Assembly: GCA_037893225.1 (NCBI GenBank)
Contig: JAZGUH010000283.1
Coordinates: forward strand, 558,001 to 622,000
Direction of reading: 5' to 3'
Length of the DNA stretch: 64,000 nt
Source of the DNA: Hippasteria phrygiana
Lineage: Eukaryota; Echinodermata; Asteroidea; Valvatida; Goniasteridae
Shown here: one piece after another, positions 31,132 to 41,350 of the stretch
Position numbering within the stretch: the stretch's first letter is position 1
Layout: each line of letters opens with the position of its first letter
The notes under the pieces: model-generated
Seen by the model: the letters and a program-made list of their open reading frames with translations, nothing else
Told to the model about the DNA's origin: nothing
Database searches by the model: none
Program-made: the position numbers and the translations under genes

Positions 31132-32057
31132 CCCAGCAACGACTTTGAGCACTATGAGCTCCGTGCACAACTACCCCCTCAGCGGAAAGAAAAGGCGAGT
31201 TGGGGGGTCAATATCGACGCCATCTTACCTGACTTCAATTTAAGTGTCTGGTTCCCGCTGTGATATTCTTATTGAAAAAGCAATTATCGAGAGTCGGCAA
31301 ACAGACAAAGCAATCCCACTGGTATACGAGTATCAAATGAACGAGGAGCGCAGTGCGTAATACCAGCGACGTACTCCCCACGGAAGTGCGGTTGCTATGT
31401 GGACAGCGCCCTCTTTTGTTGGCGCACGGAGCCCATAGAGGGGACTTGATAAAAAATGGCTCTCAAAGTTTTTTTTTTTTTACAATACGCAATTTACATA
31501 AAACTACAAAATGACGCAGACTTCTCAGCAATCTACATTCCCTTTATGTTGCTGTCACACTGTTGCGTATGTCACCAGCGTATGAGTTGCGTATTAAATT
31601 ATCACTCATACGCAGGCCTATACGCTGACATACGGTAGGGGTACGCTGGGATACGCCGAGGCCGAACTAATTTGTTAAGCATGCTTAACAATGTTGTGCG
31701 TATGCCTGCGTATGGTTCATACGCTAAGCATACGCTAGGCATACGCTAGGCGCGCATACGCTGATTACGCTAGAGGTACGCTAGAGGTAGGTTACGCATA
31801 GGTCGAGTACGCTGGACATAAGTTGCCATAGGTTGGCATGAAGGTGTACCGTACAGCTAGCGTATTGATAGCGCATTGATAGCGTATGAGTAACGTACTT
31901 CTAACGTATGTCTGACGTATCTGCAACGTATATAGACATCTTGGCGTGTGCCTGACGATTGAGTAACGTATTTTAGCGTACAACTAGCGTATTATTGGCG
32001 TATGGCCAGCGTATCCGCAGCGTATTGCCAGCCGGTTTTGAGAAAGTGTATAATAGC

Positions 32058-32761
32058 TGGATTGTCAAGAAGTATACTCCTGAATTGCTGCCTAGAGTCC
32101 TTGCGATTCGGATAAATTCTAAGATGCAACACCAGATTTATGCTGTAACTTCAGGTTGTGTTGATCTTTATTACTATTCGAACTGTAAACAAATAAACAA
32201 CGAAAACTCAAGTAAGTTTCCAAGCAGTTACCAGTGATCTAACTTCCTTAAATTGCTATTAAATTCAAGAAAATTACTCGGAAAATACATGTACATTTAC
32301 ATGTAACACTCTTCAAAATCCTGCACTGGTCTAATCTTCCAGTAATCTTATGTATCTAGAAATGCTTTTTTAACAAGGAAAGGTAAAAGATTCCCTAAAC
32401 TGGCCGCAACTTTGTTAAACAGTCTCTGAAGCACTTTAACCATGTGAACACGTTTGCACATAATGCATAAACACATATATTTAAATCGGTGAAATATATC
32501 AAAAAAGGGGGCTTAAATCTCATCCAAGTACAACCAAAATGATCACTCACTTCTTTGGCAAGTCTCTAGGAAATATCTGATATCTGAGGTTTTGTTGAAG
32601 AGTTAAATTTACACAAAAACCAGGTTGTTAAACAGAGGAATTTTCGTCAAGATTGTTACTGCATAATGTATAGGGCAAACATGGATGCCAAAATCTCATG
32701 TAAACAAACTGTCCAATCTCTGGAGGGCGCTGTTCAATGCCAGTAGGCGCTCGCTGAAACA
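32058..32761 (-). repeat. BEL/Pao LTR 1 (3' LTR of array)
   Basis: On the minus strand it starts TGTTTCAGCGAGCGCC and ends CTTGACAATCCA. No difference from the other two LTRs was found by eye. Confidence 0.88.
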
Positions 32762-32772
32762 TCCTCCACCCC
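32762..32772 (-). other. Polypurine tract next to LTR 1
   Basis: Minus-strand GGGGTGGAGGA abuts the LTR, the usual primer for plus-strand synthesis. The same tract sits at 34264-34274. Confidence 0.7.
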
Positions 32773-32781
32773 GATGACGCA

Positions 32782-33559
32782 TTAGTCGTCATCCTCATAC
32801 CCTTCGACTGGATACAAGACGGCAACCTTAGTGATAGGCCTCCTGTATTCACCGTCCGGCGTCTTGACTTTGATGTTCCTAACTCGACCATCTGGTCCAG
32901 GATACACGTCAATCACTCTACCGATGTGCCATTTGCCTCTCACTGCATTTGTATCAGCTACCGTTACTATGTCATGGACTCGGATGTTGCGCTTTTCCGC
33001 CTGCCACCTTCTACGCGGTACCAAGAGTGGGAGAACATCTCGATGCCAACGTCTCCAGAAGGAATCCACTATCTTCTGGACAAATTCCACTCGTCTCCTT
33101 GGGTTCCTAGTCTCCTGGAAGGGGCCTTGAGGGACTTCTGTCGATGCTCGTCCAAGAAGGATATCATTGGGGCACAGGTACTTGCCGTCGTCGGGATCAT
33201 TGGGGATTCTTCCAATTGGCCGCTGGTTAACCAGGTTCGCTACCTCTTGCAGGACAGTGTGCAGTTCAAACGGCGTGAGGACTTGGGCTCCGATCACTTG
33301 CTTCAAGGCAGACTTGCAGGTTTTCACTAGTGCTTCTGCGCAACCATTCTGATGTGGTGACGCTGGGGTTACGAAGGTCCATTCCATCTGTCTTCCGGCG
33401 CAGAACTGGCGTAGCATGTCCTTGTCCCATCCTCTCACCATCTCTCTGAGTTCTCTTTCAGCTCCTATAAATTGTGTCCCATTGTCGCTGATTATTTTGG
33501 ACGGGTATCCTCTAATAGCAAAGAACCGTCTCAGCACTTGCCAAAGAATTCGAATGGTA
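32782..33559 (-). pseudogene. BEL/Pao integrase fragment, unit 1
   Basis: The integrase inserts the cDNA into target DNA. The frame opens directly at the LTR border without its own ATG and reads RILWQVLRRFFAIRGYPSK, the second catalytic Asp in SDNGTQF, the third catalytic residue Glu in SPHQNGCAEALVKTCKSAL, VNQRPIGRIPNDPDD, and the C-terminal DUF5641-type domain (FWRRWHRDVLPLL, VHDIVTVADTN, RGKWHIGRVIDVYPG), ending GYEDDD. The zinc-binding N-terminus and the first catalytic Asp are deleted, so it cannot be active. Confidence 0.88.
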
Positions 33560-34263
33560 TGGATTGTCAAGAAGTATACTCCTGAATTGCTGCCTAGAGT
33601 CCTTGCGATTCGGATAAATTCTAAGATGCAACACCAGATTTATGCTGTAACTTCAGGTTGTGTTGATCTTTATTACTATTCGAACTGTAAACAAATAAAC
33701 AACGAAAACTCAAGTAAGTTTCCAAGCAGTTACCAGTGATCTAACTTCCTTAAATTGCTATTAAATTCAAGAAAATTACTCGGAAAATACATGTACATTT
33801 ACATGTAACACTCTTCAAAATCCTGCACTGGTCTAATCTTCCAGTAATCTTATGTATCTAGAAATGCTTTTTTAACAAGGAAAGGTAAAAGATTCCCTAA
33901 ACTGGCCGCAACTTTGTTAAACAGTCTCTGAAGCACTTTAACCATGTGAACACGTTTGCACATAATGCATAAACACATATATTTAAATCGGTGAAATATA
34001 TCAAAAAAGGGGGCTTAAATCTCATCCAAGTACAACCAAAATGATCACTCACTTCTTTGGCAAGTCTCTAGGAAATATCTGATATCTGAGGTTTTGTTGA
34101 AGAGTTAAATTTACACAAAAACCAGGTTGTTAAACAGAGGAATTTTCGTCAAGATTGTTACTGCATAATGTATAGGGCAAACATGGATGCCAAAATCTCA
34201 TGTAAACAAACTGTCCAATCTCTGGAGGGCGCTGTTCAATGCCAGTAGGCGCTCGCTGAAACA
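33560..34263 (-). repeat. BEL/Pao LTR 2 (middle)
   Basis: Identical by eye to LTR 1. Shared between the two internal units, as expected from LTR-LTR recombination. Confidence 0.88.
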
Positions 34264-34283
34264 TCCTCCACCCCGATGACGCA

Positions 34284-35061
34284 TTAGTCGTCATCCTCAT
34301 ACCCTTCGACTGGATACAAGACGGCAACCTTAGTGATAGGCCTCCTGTATTCACCGTCCGGCGTCTTGACTTTGATGTTCCTAACTCGACCATCTGGTCC
34401 AGGATACACGTCAATCACTCTACCGATGTGCCATTTGCCTCTCACTGCATTTGTATCAGCTACCGTTACTATGTCATGGACTCGGATGTTGCGCTTTTCC
34501 GCCTGCCACCTTCTACGCGGTACCAAGAGTGGGAGAACATCTCGATGCCAACGTCTCCAGAAGGAATCCACTATCTTCTGGACAAATTCCACTCGTCTCC
34601 TTGGGTTCCTAGTCTCCTGGAAGGGGCCTTGAGGGACTTCTGTCGATGCTCGTCCAAGAAGGATATCATTGGGGCACAGGTACTTGCCGTCGTCGGGATC
34701 ATTGGGGATTCTTCCAATTGGCCGCTGGTTAACCAGGTTCGCTACCTCTTGCAGGACAGTGTGCAGTTCAAACGGCGTGAGGACTTGGGCTCCGATCACT
34801 TGCTTCAAGGCAGACTTGCAGGTTTTCACTAGTGCTTCTGCGCAACCATTCTGATGTGGTGACGCTGGGGTTACGAAGGTCCATTCCATCTGTCTTCCGG
34901 CGCAGAACTGGCGTAGCATGTCCTTGTCCCATCCTCTCACCATCTCTCTGAGTTCTCTTTCAGCTCCTATAAATTGTGTCCCATTGTCGCTGATTATTTT
35001 GGACGGGTATCCTCTAATAGCAAAGAACCGTCTCAGCACTTGCCAAAGAATTCGAATGGTA
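34284..35061 (-). pseudogene. BEL/Pao integrase fragment, unit 2
   Basis: Encodes the same protein fragment as 32782-33559, with the same deletion border at the LTR and no residue difference. The shared border shows that the deletion came before the unit was duplicated. Confidence 0.88.
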
Positions 35062-35765
35062 TGGATTGTCAAGAAGTATACTCCTGAATTGCTGCCTAGA
35101 GTCCTTGCGATTCGGATAAATTCTAAGATGCAACACCAGATTTATGCTGTAACTTCAGGTTGTGTTGATCTTTATTACTATTCGAACTGTAAACAAATAA
35201 ACAACGAAAACTCAAGTAAGTTTCCAAGCAGTTACCAGTGATCTAACTTCCTTAAATTGCTATTAAATTCAAGAAAATTACTCGGAAAATACATGTACAT
35301 TTACATGTAACACTCTTCAAAATCCTGCACTGGTCTAATCTTCCAGTAATCTTATGTATCTAGAAATGCTTTTTTAACAAGGAAAGGTAAAAGATTCCCT
35401 AAACTGGCCGCAACTTTGTTAAACAGTCTCTGAAGCACTTTAACCATGTGAACACGTTTGCACATAATGCATAAACACATATATTTAAATCGGTGAAATA
35501 TATCAAAAAAGGGGGCTTAAATCTCATCCAAGTACAACCAAAATGATCACTCACTTCTTTGGCAAGTCTCTAGGAAATATCTGATATCTGAGGTTTTGTT
35601 GAAGAGTTAAATTTACACAAAAACCAGGTTGTTAAACAGAGGAATTTTCGTCAAGATTGTTACTGCATAATGTATAGGGCAAACATGGATGCCAAAATCT
35701 CATGTAAACAAACTGTCCAATCTCTGGAGGGCGCTGTTCAATGCCAGTAGGCGCTCGCTGAAACA
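35062..35765 (-). repeat. BEL/Pao LTR 3 (5' LTR of array)
   Basis: Minus-strand upstream LTR, identical by eye to the others, followed by the ATAGC target duplication. Confidence 0.88.
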
Positions 35766-36072
35766 ATAGCCACTTGTCACGTGATAGGCGGCACGCTGGG
35801 CATGCGCTGTAAATACGCTACTCATACGCTACTAATAGGTTCACTATACGGTAAGTATACGCACAATTCTGTATTTTCGAGGGGTTGTTGTGCGTATGAA
35901 AAATATTTCATGAATTTTAATACGCAACTCATACGCTGGTGCCATACGCAACAGTGTGACAGCAACTTTAAATAAAGTGAGGGTGTTTTGTTACAGGCAG
36001 TTTTTCGACCTCAACGTGATAATCTTTTGTGAATTAGCATCTTTGCATTTCAGAAATTTCCATGCAAACTAA

Positions 36073-36153
36073 GGCCGTGTCCGAAATGGGCATCTGCAGC
36101 TACAGCTACGTCTACGTCACGCGTAGTTGTAATGGACGAACACCTAGAATTCA
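36073..36153. repeat. GGCCGTGTCCGAAATGGGC transposon end, copy A
   Basis: GGCCGTGTCCGAAATGGGC followed by AGCTACAGCTACG and CGTCACGCGTAGTTGTAATG recurs at 51320-51400 and, with a few changes, at 63532-63596. It resembles a terminal repeat; no mirrored partner was found. Confidence 0.5.
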
Positions 36154-38513
36154 GGTGAAGACTGTTACCATGGTTAACAAGGAAAACAACACAGAACAAT
36201 ATGTCCGGCCTCGACGGGAGTGAAATCATTTACGCACCTCGATTTAATGATTTTTGTTTTAGCATCGTGAAATTGATCTTCAGATAATTTACATAAATAG
36301 CGTCGCAATTAAAACAGGTTACTGCACTGTTAAAAATTACGTTGTGGTACAGCGATTTACAGAGTTTATTTCTGTATAATCACATAGAAACTCTGTAACA
36401 AGCATTTTTTGTTTTTCAACAAGGAATTTCTCGTATAATGAACAACTTGCAAACTGTACATTTACACAGAAGTTCTGTTATTTATAGGCCTACAAGGTTC
36501 TTTTTTGACTTGTTCGTTCACAAAAAATCTACTGTTATCCTACATGAATATGGAACACTTTGACCGAAAAACGGTCAGAAAATACCATGTTGTTGTACAC
36601 ATGTGGGTACACACAGCGCAACACGTGTGGACAATTAGGGAACAAGGTCAACGGACGCATCCATTACTTTAGAGGGATTATAACTAATCGTGGCGCAAAC
36701 AGCCTTCCCATGTTATGTTACAAAATGGGCAGGTTTATGACTGTATGTTGACACTGACTACTTTCTAGTTAAAGTGTCTGAGAAATACGAACATTTATTT
36801 AACATGTTTCACTTGTTACAGTAGTAAATTGATTTACTCAATTTTCAGCACCCCTTTTATGTATGGTATGATCCGACAGTGAGCAACCATGCGGTTTGTC
36901 GGGAAAGAAAGGAGTGCATTGATTGGATTGAAAAAAGCCCTTCTACCCCCTTCTCCAATCAAAACGGTTGTTTTATCGCTGGACAGAGCAGTTCATGCAG
37001 TTTATTCTGCCGTGCGAGCTGGCTCGGTACGATAAACAGAACAAAGTTGCTGTTCGATTTAGTGAATGAACCCCTAAAAAACTGCCGGAAAACGTGTTGA
37101 TCGACCTCCATAGAAAATCAAGATTTCTCGTGTTTATGCACATTTTTCAACTAAAAAAAGCCCTATTTCCTCGACCATTCTGTGCATTTAAAGTGTGATC
37201 ATCTTAAAGAGTATGGTTTATACTTTAAAATCTGAGCGAGCTGGTTAAGTATGTATCATCACTCTTCCCAAACGGGCGAAAGTTTGGAAGAAGTGCATGT
37301 TTTGTGTGGAATTTACCGTGTTAAGCACTGTGTGGTGAGGGACTTTGAGCAAATGACCGCAAGTTTTTCATACAAGGCGACAGCTGACCAATCAGAATTG
37401 AGGAAACTTGTGCTCGCAAAAACCATGTTAAATTGCAGTGTTTTAGTCAAAAAACCCACTTTCTTGATCATATTAGGTACCGAAATTTGTTAATCAATTC
37501 ATGTACAACATTACTTATATCCGAACATTATTTTAAGAATGCCATTATTACATCCCCGTTCAATGTTCAAAATATCGAAACAGTTGATGGCGAACCATGA
37601 CTTCATACCGGCTCACCGGAATAAATATAAAATCAAACTGTGCTGTGCTATATGTATATGTAGTAGGATCTGTGGGCGATTATTTTTTAGTAGGCCTTTG
37701 TAGGATTGCACAGCAATCACGCTGTACAATATTGTAAAACTTAAAAATGCGCTCTGTAGATGCGCAGAAAAGTCTACAATATTTTGTTAGCACACAAAAC
37801 CGTAACGCTTAATCAATGTGGCAAAACAGTGGAATCTCTGTAGGTGTACAGAACTAAATACAGTAGAATGTGCCAATGGACAATAGAATTTACTGTAATT
37901 TTACAGAGATTTTTTTCAACAGTGTGGGTCATGTTAACGGTTAATGAAATAGCGATTCAAAAAGTATAAACACATCCCGTAGCGGTAGTAAGGTTTCAAG
38001 CGGCCAATTGGTAAAGTGTTGCCCTGACGACAGAATGATACGTCATACAGTCTCCACTCTGCCATATGAACAGCAGTTTTCGGTTTGTTGCTATATCTTT
38101 GCTATAATTGAAAAACAAAATGATTTAAACAGTCGAGTAAAAAATCCACCAAACGTTTTTCATTTGATATATGATTATCGGGCGGCAATGTATTCCACAT
38201 TCCAGCGTCATGTCTTAAAAAAGGAGGCAGGGTCCCTTGTTTTTAACTTTAGCTATCTGTCAGGCAGTATTTTTTAAGATGGCTTCCATTGATTCAAAAC
38301 ACGCTTCAGATAAACTATGAGGTATTGTCAGGCTCCTTTTTTGCATTTTTTTATGGAACATGCTGGCGGGAAGTGAGTTGGTCTTATCCTTGTATTGGGC
38401 GACTTCCATAAAAGGAAAAGGCCAAAGGGATGTTGCCTAGACAAAAGTAAGAGGGCGGAAACGCTTTTATTTTGCCTAAGACAGGACAAGAAATCAAAGA
38501 AAGTAATCGGACG
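36154..38513. other. Unassigned 2.4 kb at right end of copy A
   Basis: No gene recognised. Matches 51401-53721. Between 36325 (CACTGTTAAAAATTAC) and about 37924 (mirror CACTGTTGAAAAAAAT) weak inverted ends with AT-rich flanking motifs (TTTACAGAG, TTACTGTAATTTTACAG) suggest a 1.6-kb DNA element, not proven. Short frames here (e.g. 36879-37100) have no domain. Confidence 0.4.
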
Positions 38514-38516
38514 GAT

Positions 38517-41195
38517 GACGACCTGGGACCAGGGCCCTACGAAGGCTTGGAGGCGGCTACCCACGGGCCCGGCTGTGGGGGGGGGGGGGGGGGGGGCTAC
38601 CAGGGTGTGGGTGCGTCACTTGCGCCACCCTCCGGAAAACCGGGGGGCCGGCGGCTGAAAGGTCTGGCCACTCAGTCGGAAGGATTGGCCTCGGCGTGGA
38701 CCCGTACATGTAGGGCGTGCCGAAGATTGAGCTGTTGACGCGGCGGGAAAACGCCCGCGGGTTCTGCTCTGTGGAAGCCTGGAGCGTCCTGCTGGGGCCC
38801 GGGGGGTCGATTTGGCCTTTGTTTTGGGCTGTTCTGTCGGTTTCTGGGCAGGCTTGCGAAGATTTATTTTATCGGTAGCCTCTATCCGCTTCGCTTCGGC
38901 CTCCATGGAGTCCTGGAACTTATTGGCGAATAAATCCGGGCCAAATAACGGTAAAGCCTCCATCCGCTTTCTGGCCCCTTCCGAGGGGAGGTACAGGGAA
39001 TCGAGGATATTGGCCCGGCGGATGGATGTTGCCATCACTGAAATACGAGCGAACTGCTCCAAAGTCAGGCGGAGGGTTTCGTCAAGCTCAAGGCAGCGGA
39101 AGGCTGCGAAGAGCATGTCCACAGGAACGGTAGTCCCGTCCTCACAGCCTCTGACCAGGTACTCCGACAGCAGTAGGAGGAACGAGGTCGAGCGCATTCA
39201 AAATCTGTAGGCCCAGTCTGTCTTCCTCAAAGTGTCCTCGATCTTATTTCTAGTACGATCGGTAAATAGGGCACGTGTCGAACCCGACCCACTACCATCA
39301 GCGGCCAGCTTGTCTCTGGCGGAGTCAGGGAATGTTGGTACCGTAAAATAGTCGTCAAAGTCCTTCGACGGGAAACGGAAATATCCGTTGGTACGTTTGT
39401 CGAAGGACTGCCACGTTTTGCGATCCGCTACGGCCTGGATATGTTTGATGCAAAACTGGTCCAGGGGTAGGATCGGAAAGGGCGTCGAGCGTCCCGCAGG
39501 GATATCCGCGGTACGCTGTTTGAACGATTGCTGGGCCGAGGGTTTGGGTTCCTCAGCGGAAGTGTCCGGAAGACCCAAAACCCGGATCATGTCGCGTTGA
39601 ACCAGACGCAACTGTGTCTCGATGGGGGAGAGATGATGTGTGTTAAGCATGTCACCCTCTGCATCAGACAACCCCTGGTCCGAACACGTGGCCTCCGTAG
39701 CTGGTGTCCGCTCACGGTGGAGGGGCACCGCCGGCACTAAATCCCCATCCGACCCCGAGAAAACTGCTGAAGGGTGGATGGAAATGGCCGGAGGTGAGGC
39801 CGGGGCACGACCCAAAGCCTGGGGGAGATGTTGTTGGTTACGACGAACCCATCCCTGGACGTCCCGAGTCGGCGGAGCGACACTGGGGGCGACACTGGGG
39901 GCGAGTTGACCGAAGCGCGGGGCCGGCTGACCCATCTGGGGGGCAAGCAGGCCCGCGCTCGGGGCGAGTTGGCCCGCAATGGGGGCGAACTGGCCCGTGT
40001 CCGGGGCGAGTTGGCCAGCGTGTGGGGCGAGTTGGCCCACTGGCGCGAACCCCGTATTTGACAAGGTCGACAGGGACGCGGTGAACGCCTGGAAAGCCTG
40101 TAAGAGATCCGCATTGGGAACGGACTCCGCATGTTTGCGGTGTTTCCGGGAGCGGTCCGAGGACGATGGTGAGTCCGAGGAACGGCGACGCTTCTTACGC
40201 GATTTCCCTTTCTTGGCTGGGCGACCCCGCAAAACCTCAGTATCCGAGGGCTCGGTGGAGGGCGGGATCGCTGGAATTCCGGAGCATCGGAGTAAGTCCG
40301 AGGCAGAGGAAAAACTCGCAACGGGGACCCATGGGTCCCCCACCGAACGGCCGGGGGCTAACAGCCCGGGCGGATCGGTGATGGTGCTGCCCGCCAGGGT
40401 GGCACCGCTACCCTGGGTCCCGTGGTCATATGCCAGTGACCCATGGGTAAAGGCGGGCAGATTGGTCACGCCGAGCGTGGCCGTAGCCTCGGCCACACTG
40501 CCCGGGATCGGGGGGTGGCCGGAGGCAAAGGAAGGCAAATCGGCGGGGAGGGTGTCCCGCTTGCCTTTGAAGCTTTGGACCGTGGTGCGCGATTTTTGGC
40601 GACTCTTACCAGTCAGCTTCTTAGTCGGCTGGTTTTCCCTGTTATCCGCGGCCGGGGGAACGGGCTGATTATAGCCCGATCCTCGGCCTATAGGGAGGCC
40701 ATCGCCCGTTTCCGGGCAGCGGAGTGAAGTCTGTGTAAGGGGGAGGGTGGCCCCAACAGATTCACGGTCGGAGGCAAGGCCATGGGAGGAGGGTGTCTCC
40801 CTGGGCTCGCCCCCCAGAGGTGCGGGCAGTCCCGTGGAACCCACGTCCACGGGTACCGCTCCGCACCTAGCGGACTTACGCTTGACATTTTTCTCCCGTG
40901 AAGCCATGTCTATCTAAATAACATACTAAACACAAGAAACAAACTCGACACTCTTTATTCAAGAATACTTAGCAAATGTACGGCAGACGTAGACGTAAAC
41001 TGCGTGTATAACGCCACACTGAAAAATTTCACGTCCTACGCTGATCAGCGCAAAGAGAAAAGAGGAAGCTAACATGGCGGGTGTACCGCGGGGCATGGTG
41101 GAAAGGCTATTTTGTGAAATCTTAGCGAGTGTATTGCGCCCTCTAGGGAAATATGCATTAGTAGTGGCTCTACGGGTAAGATGAGCGCTGTAGAC
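38517..41195 (-). mobile_element. DIRS 5' portion, copy B (inverted repeat plus gag)
   Basis: Contains the 5' inverted terminal repeat (about 41053-41195), leader, gag and the first bases of the reverse-transcriptase lead-in, then ends abruptly at the repeat junction. Reverse transcriptase, RNase H and recombinase are absent. A G20 run at 38577-38596 replaces G6 of copy A. Confidence 0.88.
38616..40907 (-). pseudogene. DIRS gag-like ORF, copy B, with a different internal stop
   Basis: ATG at 40907. Open for 569 codons to a TGA at 39200-39198 (after WAYRF), where copy A reads Gly; the frame then continues to the true stop at 38616. Copy A's stop is Leu here. The GQLAP heptads are at 39886-40060 and include an additional SVAP unit. 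Small indels relative to A occur around 39500. Each copy was therefore inactivated by its own mutation. Confidence 0.85.
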
Positions 41196-41350
41196 TGAGT
41201 GTTTACTCGGCTCCGAGGTAGAAATTACAGGGTGTGGATGAACACGGGGAAGTGTTGTTGGGCGTATTCAAAGACTGTGTTCACATGGGCAGACAAGGTT
41301 TGTTACCATCGAGTTAATTAAGGGGGAATCTATTTTCTTTGTAGGCTTAC

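Larger units (their letters stand above)
32058..35765 (-). mobile_element. BEL/Pao retrotransposon array LTR-int-LTR-int-LTR
   Basis: Three 704-bp LTRs (32058-32761, 33560-34263, 35062-35765) alternate with two 798-bp internal segments, a strict 1502-bp period. Outer borders show a 5-bp duplication ATAGC (32053-32057, 35766-35770), and LTRs begin TG and end CA. On the minus strand the purine tract GGGGTGGAGGA lies next to each downstream LTR. No primer-binding site, gag, protease or reverse transcriptase is left. Copy B is empty at this site. The layout fits unequal LTR-LTR exchange after a large internal deletion. Confidence 0.9.
31547..35967. mobile_element. Harbinger-like MITE, copy A, interrupted by BEL array
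   Basis: Ends TGTTGCTGTCACACTGTTGCG and reversed AGTTGCTGTCACACTGTTGC are inverted; TTA flanks both sides (31544-31546, 35968-35970). Inside, short motifs of the form TACGC(T/A) occur in dozens on both strands. The undisturbed 708-bp copy is 47615-48322. The BEL/Pao array was inserted at ATAGC. Confidence 0.75.
21380..38513. repeat. Large direct repeat, copy A (17.1 kb)
   Basis: From GACGACCTGGGACC at 21380 to GTAATCGGACG at 38513, this segment matches 38517-53721 in the same order and orientation with scattered small differences. A-only insertions: X plus hairpin Z (about 1.08 kb, 25921-27003) and the BEL/Pao array (3.7 kb, 32058-35765). Removing the copy-specific insertions leaves about 12.3 kb in each copy. 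Confidence 0.93.

Noticed and set aside
32831..33739. Plus-strand frames of 99-134 codons in the BEL array
   Set aside because: Antisense shadows of the integrase fragment, repeated with each 1502-bp unit.
32058..35765. Array of identical repeats as a CRISPR-like or satellite array
   Set aside because: The units are 1.5 kb, begin TG and end CA, have a polypurine tract and integrase, and are flanked by a 5-bp target duplication: LTR retrotransposon.
36879..37100. Cys-containing 73-codon frame conserved in copy B (52125-52346)
   Set aside because: Conservation follows from the whole-segment duplication; no signal peptide, domain or splice support.
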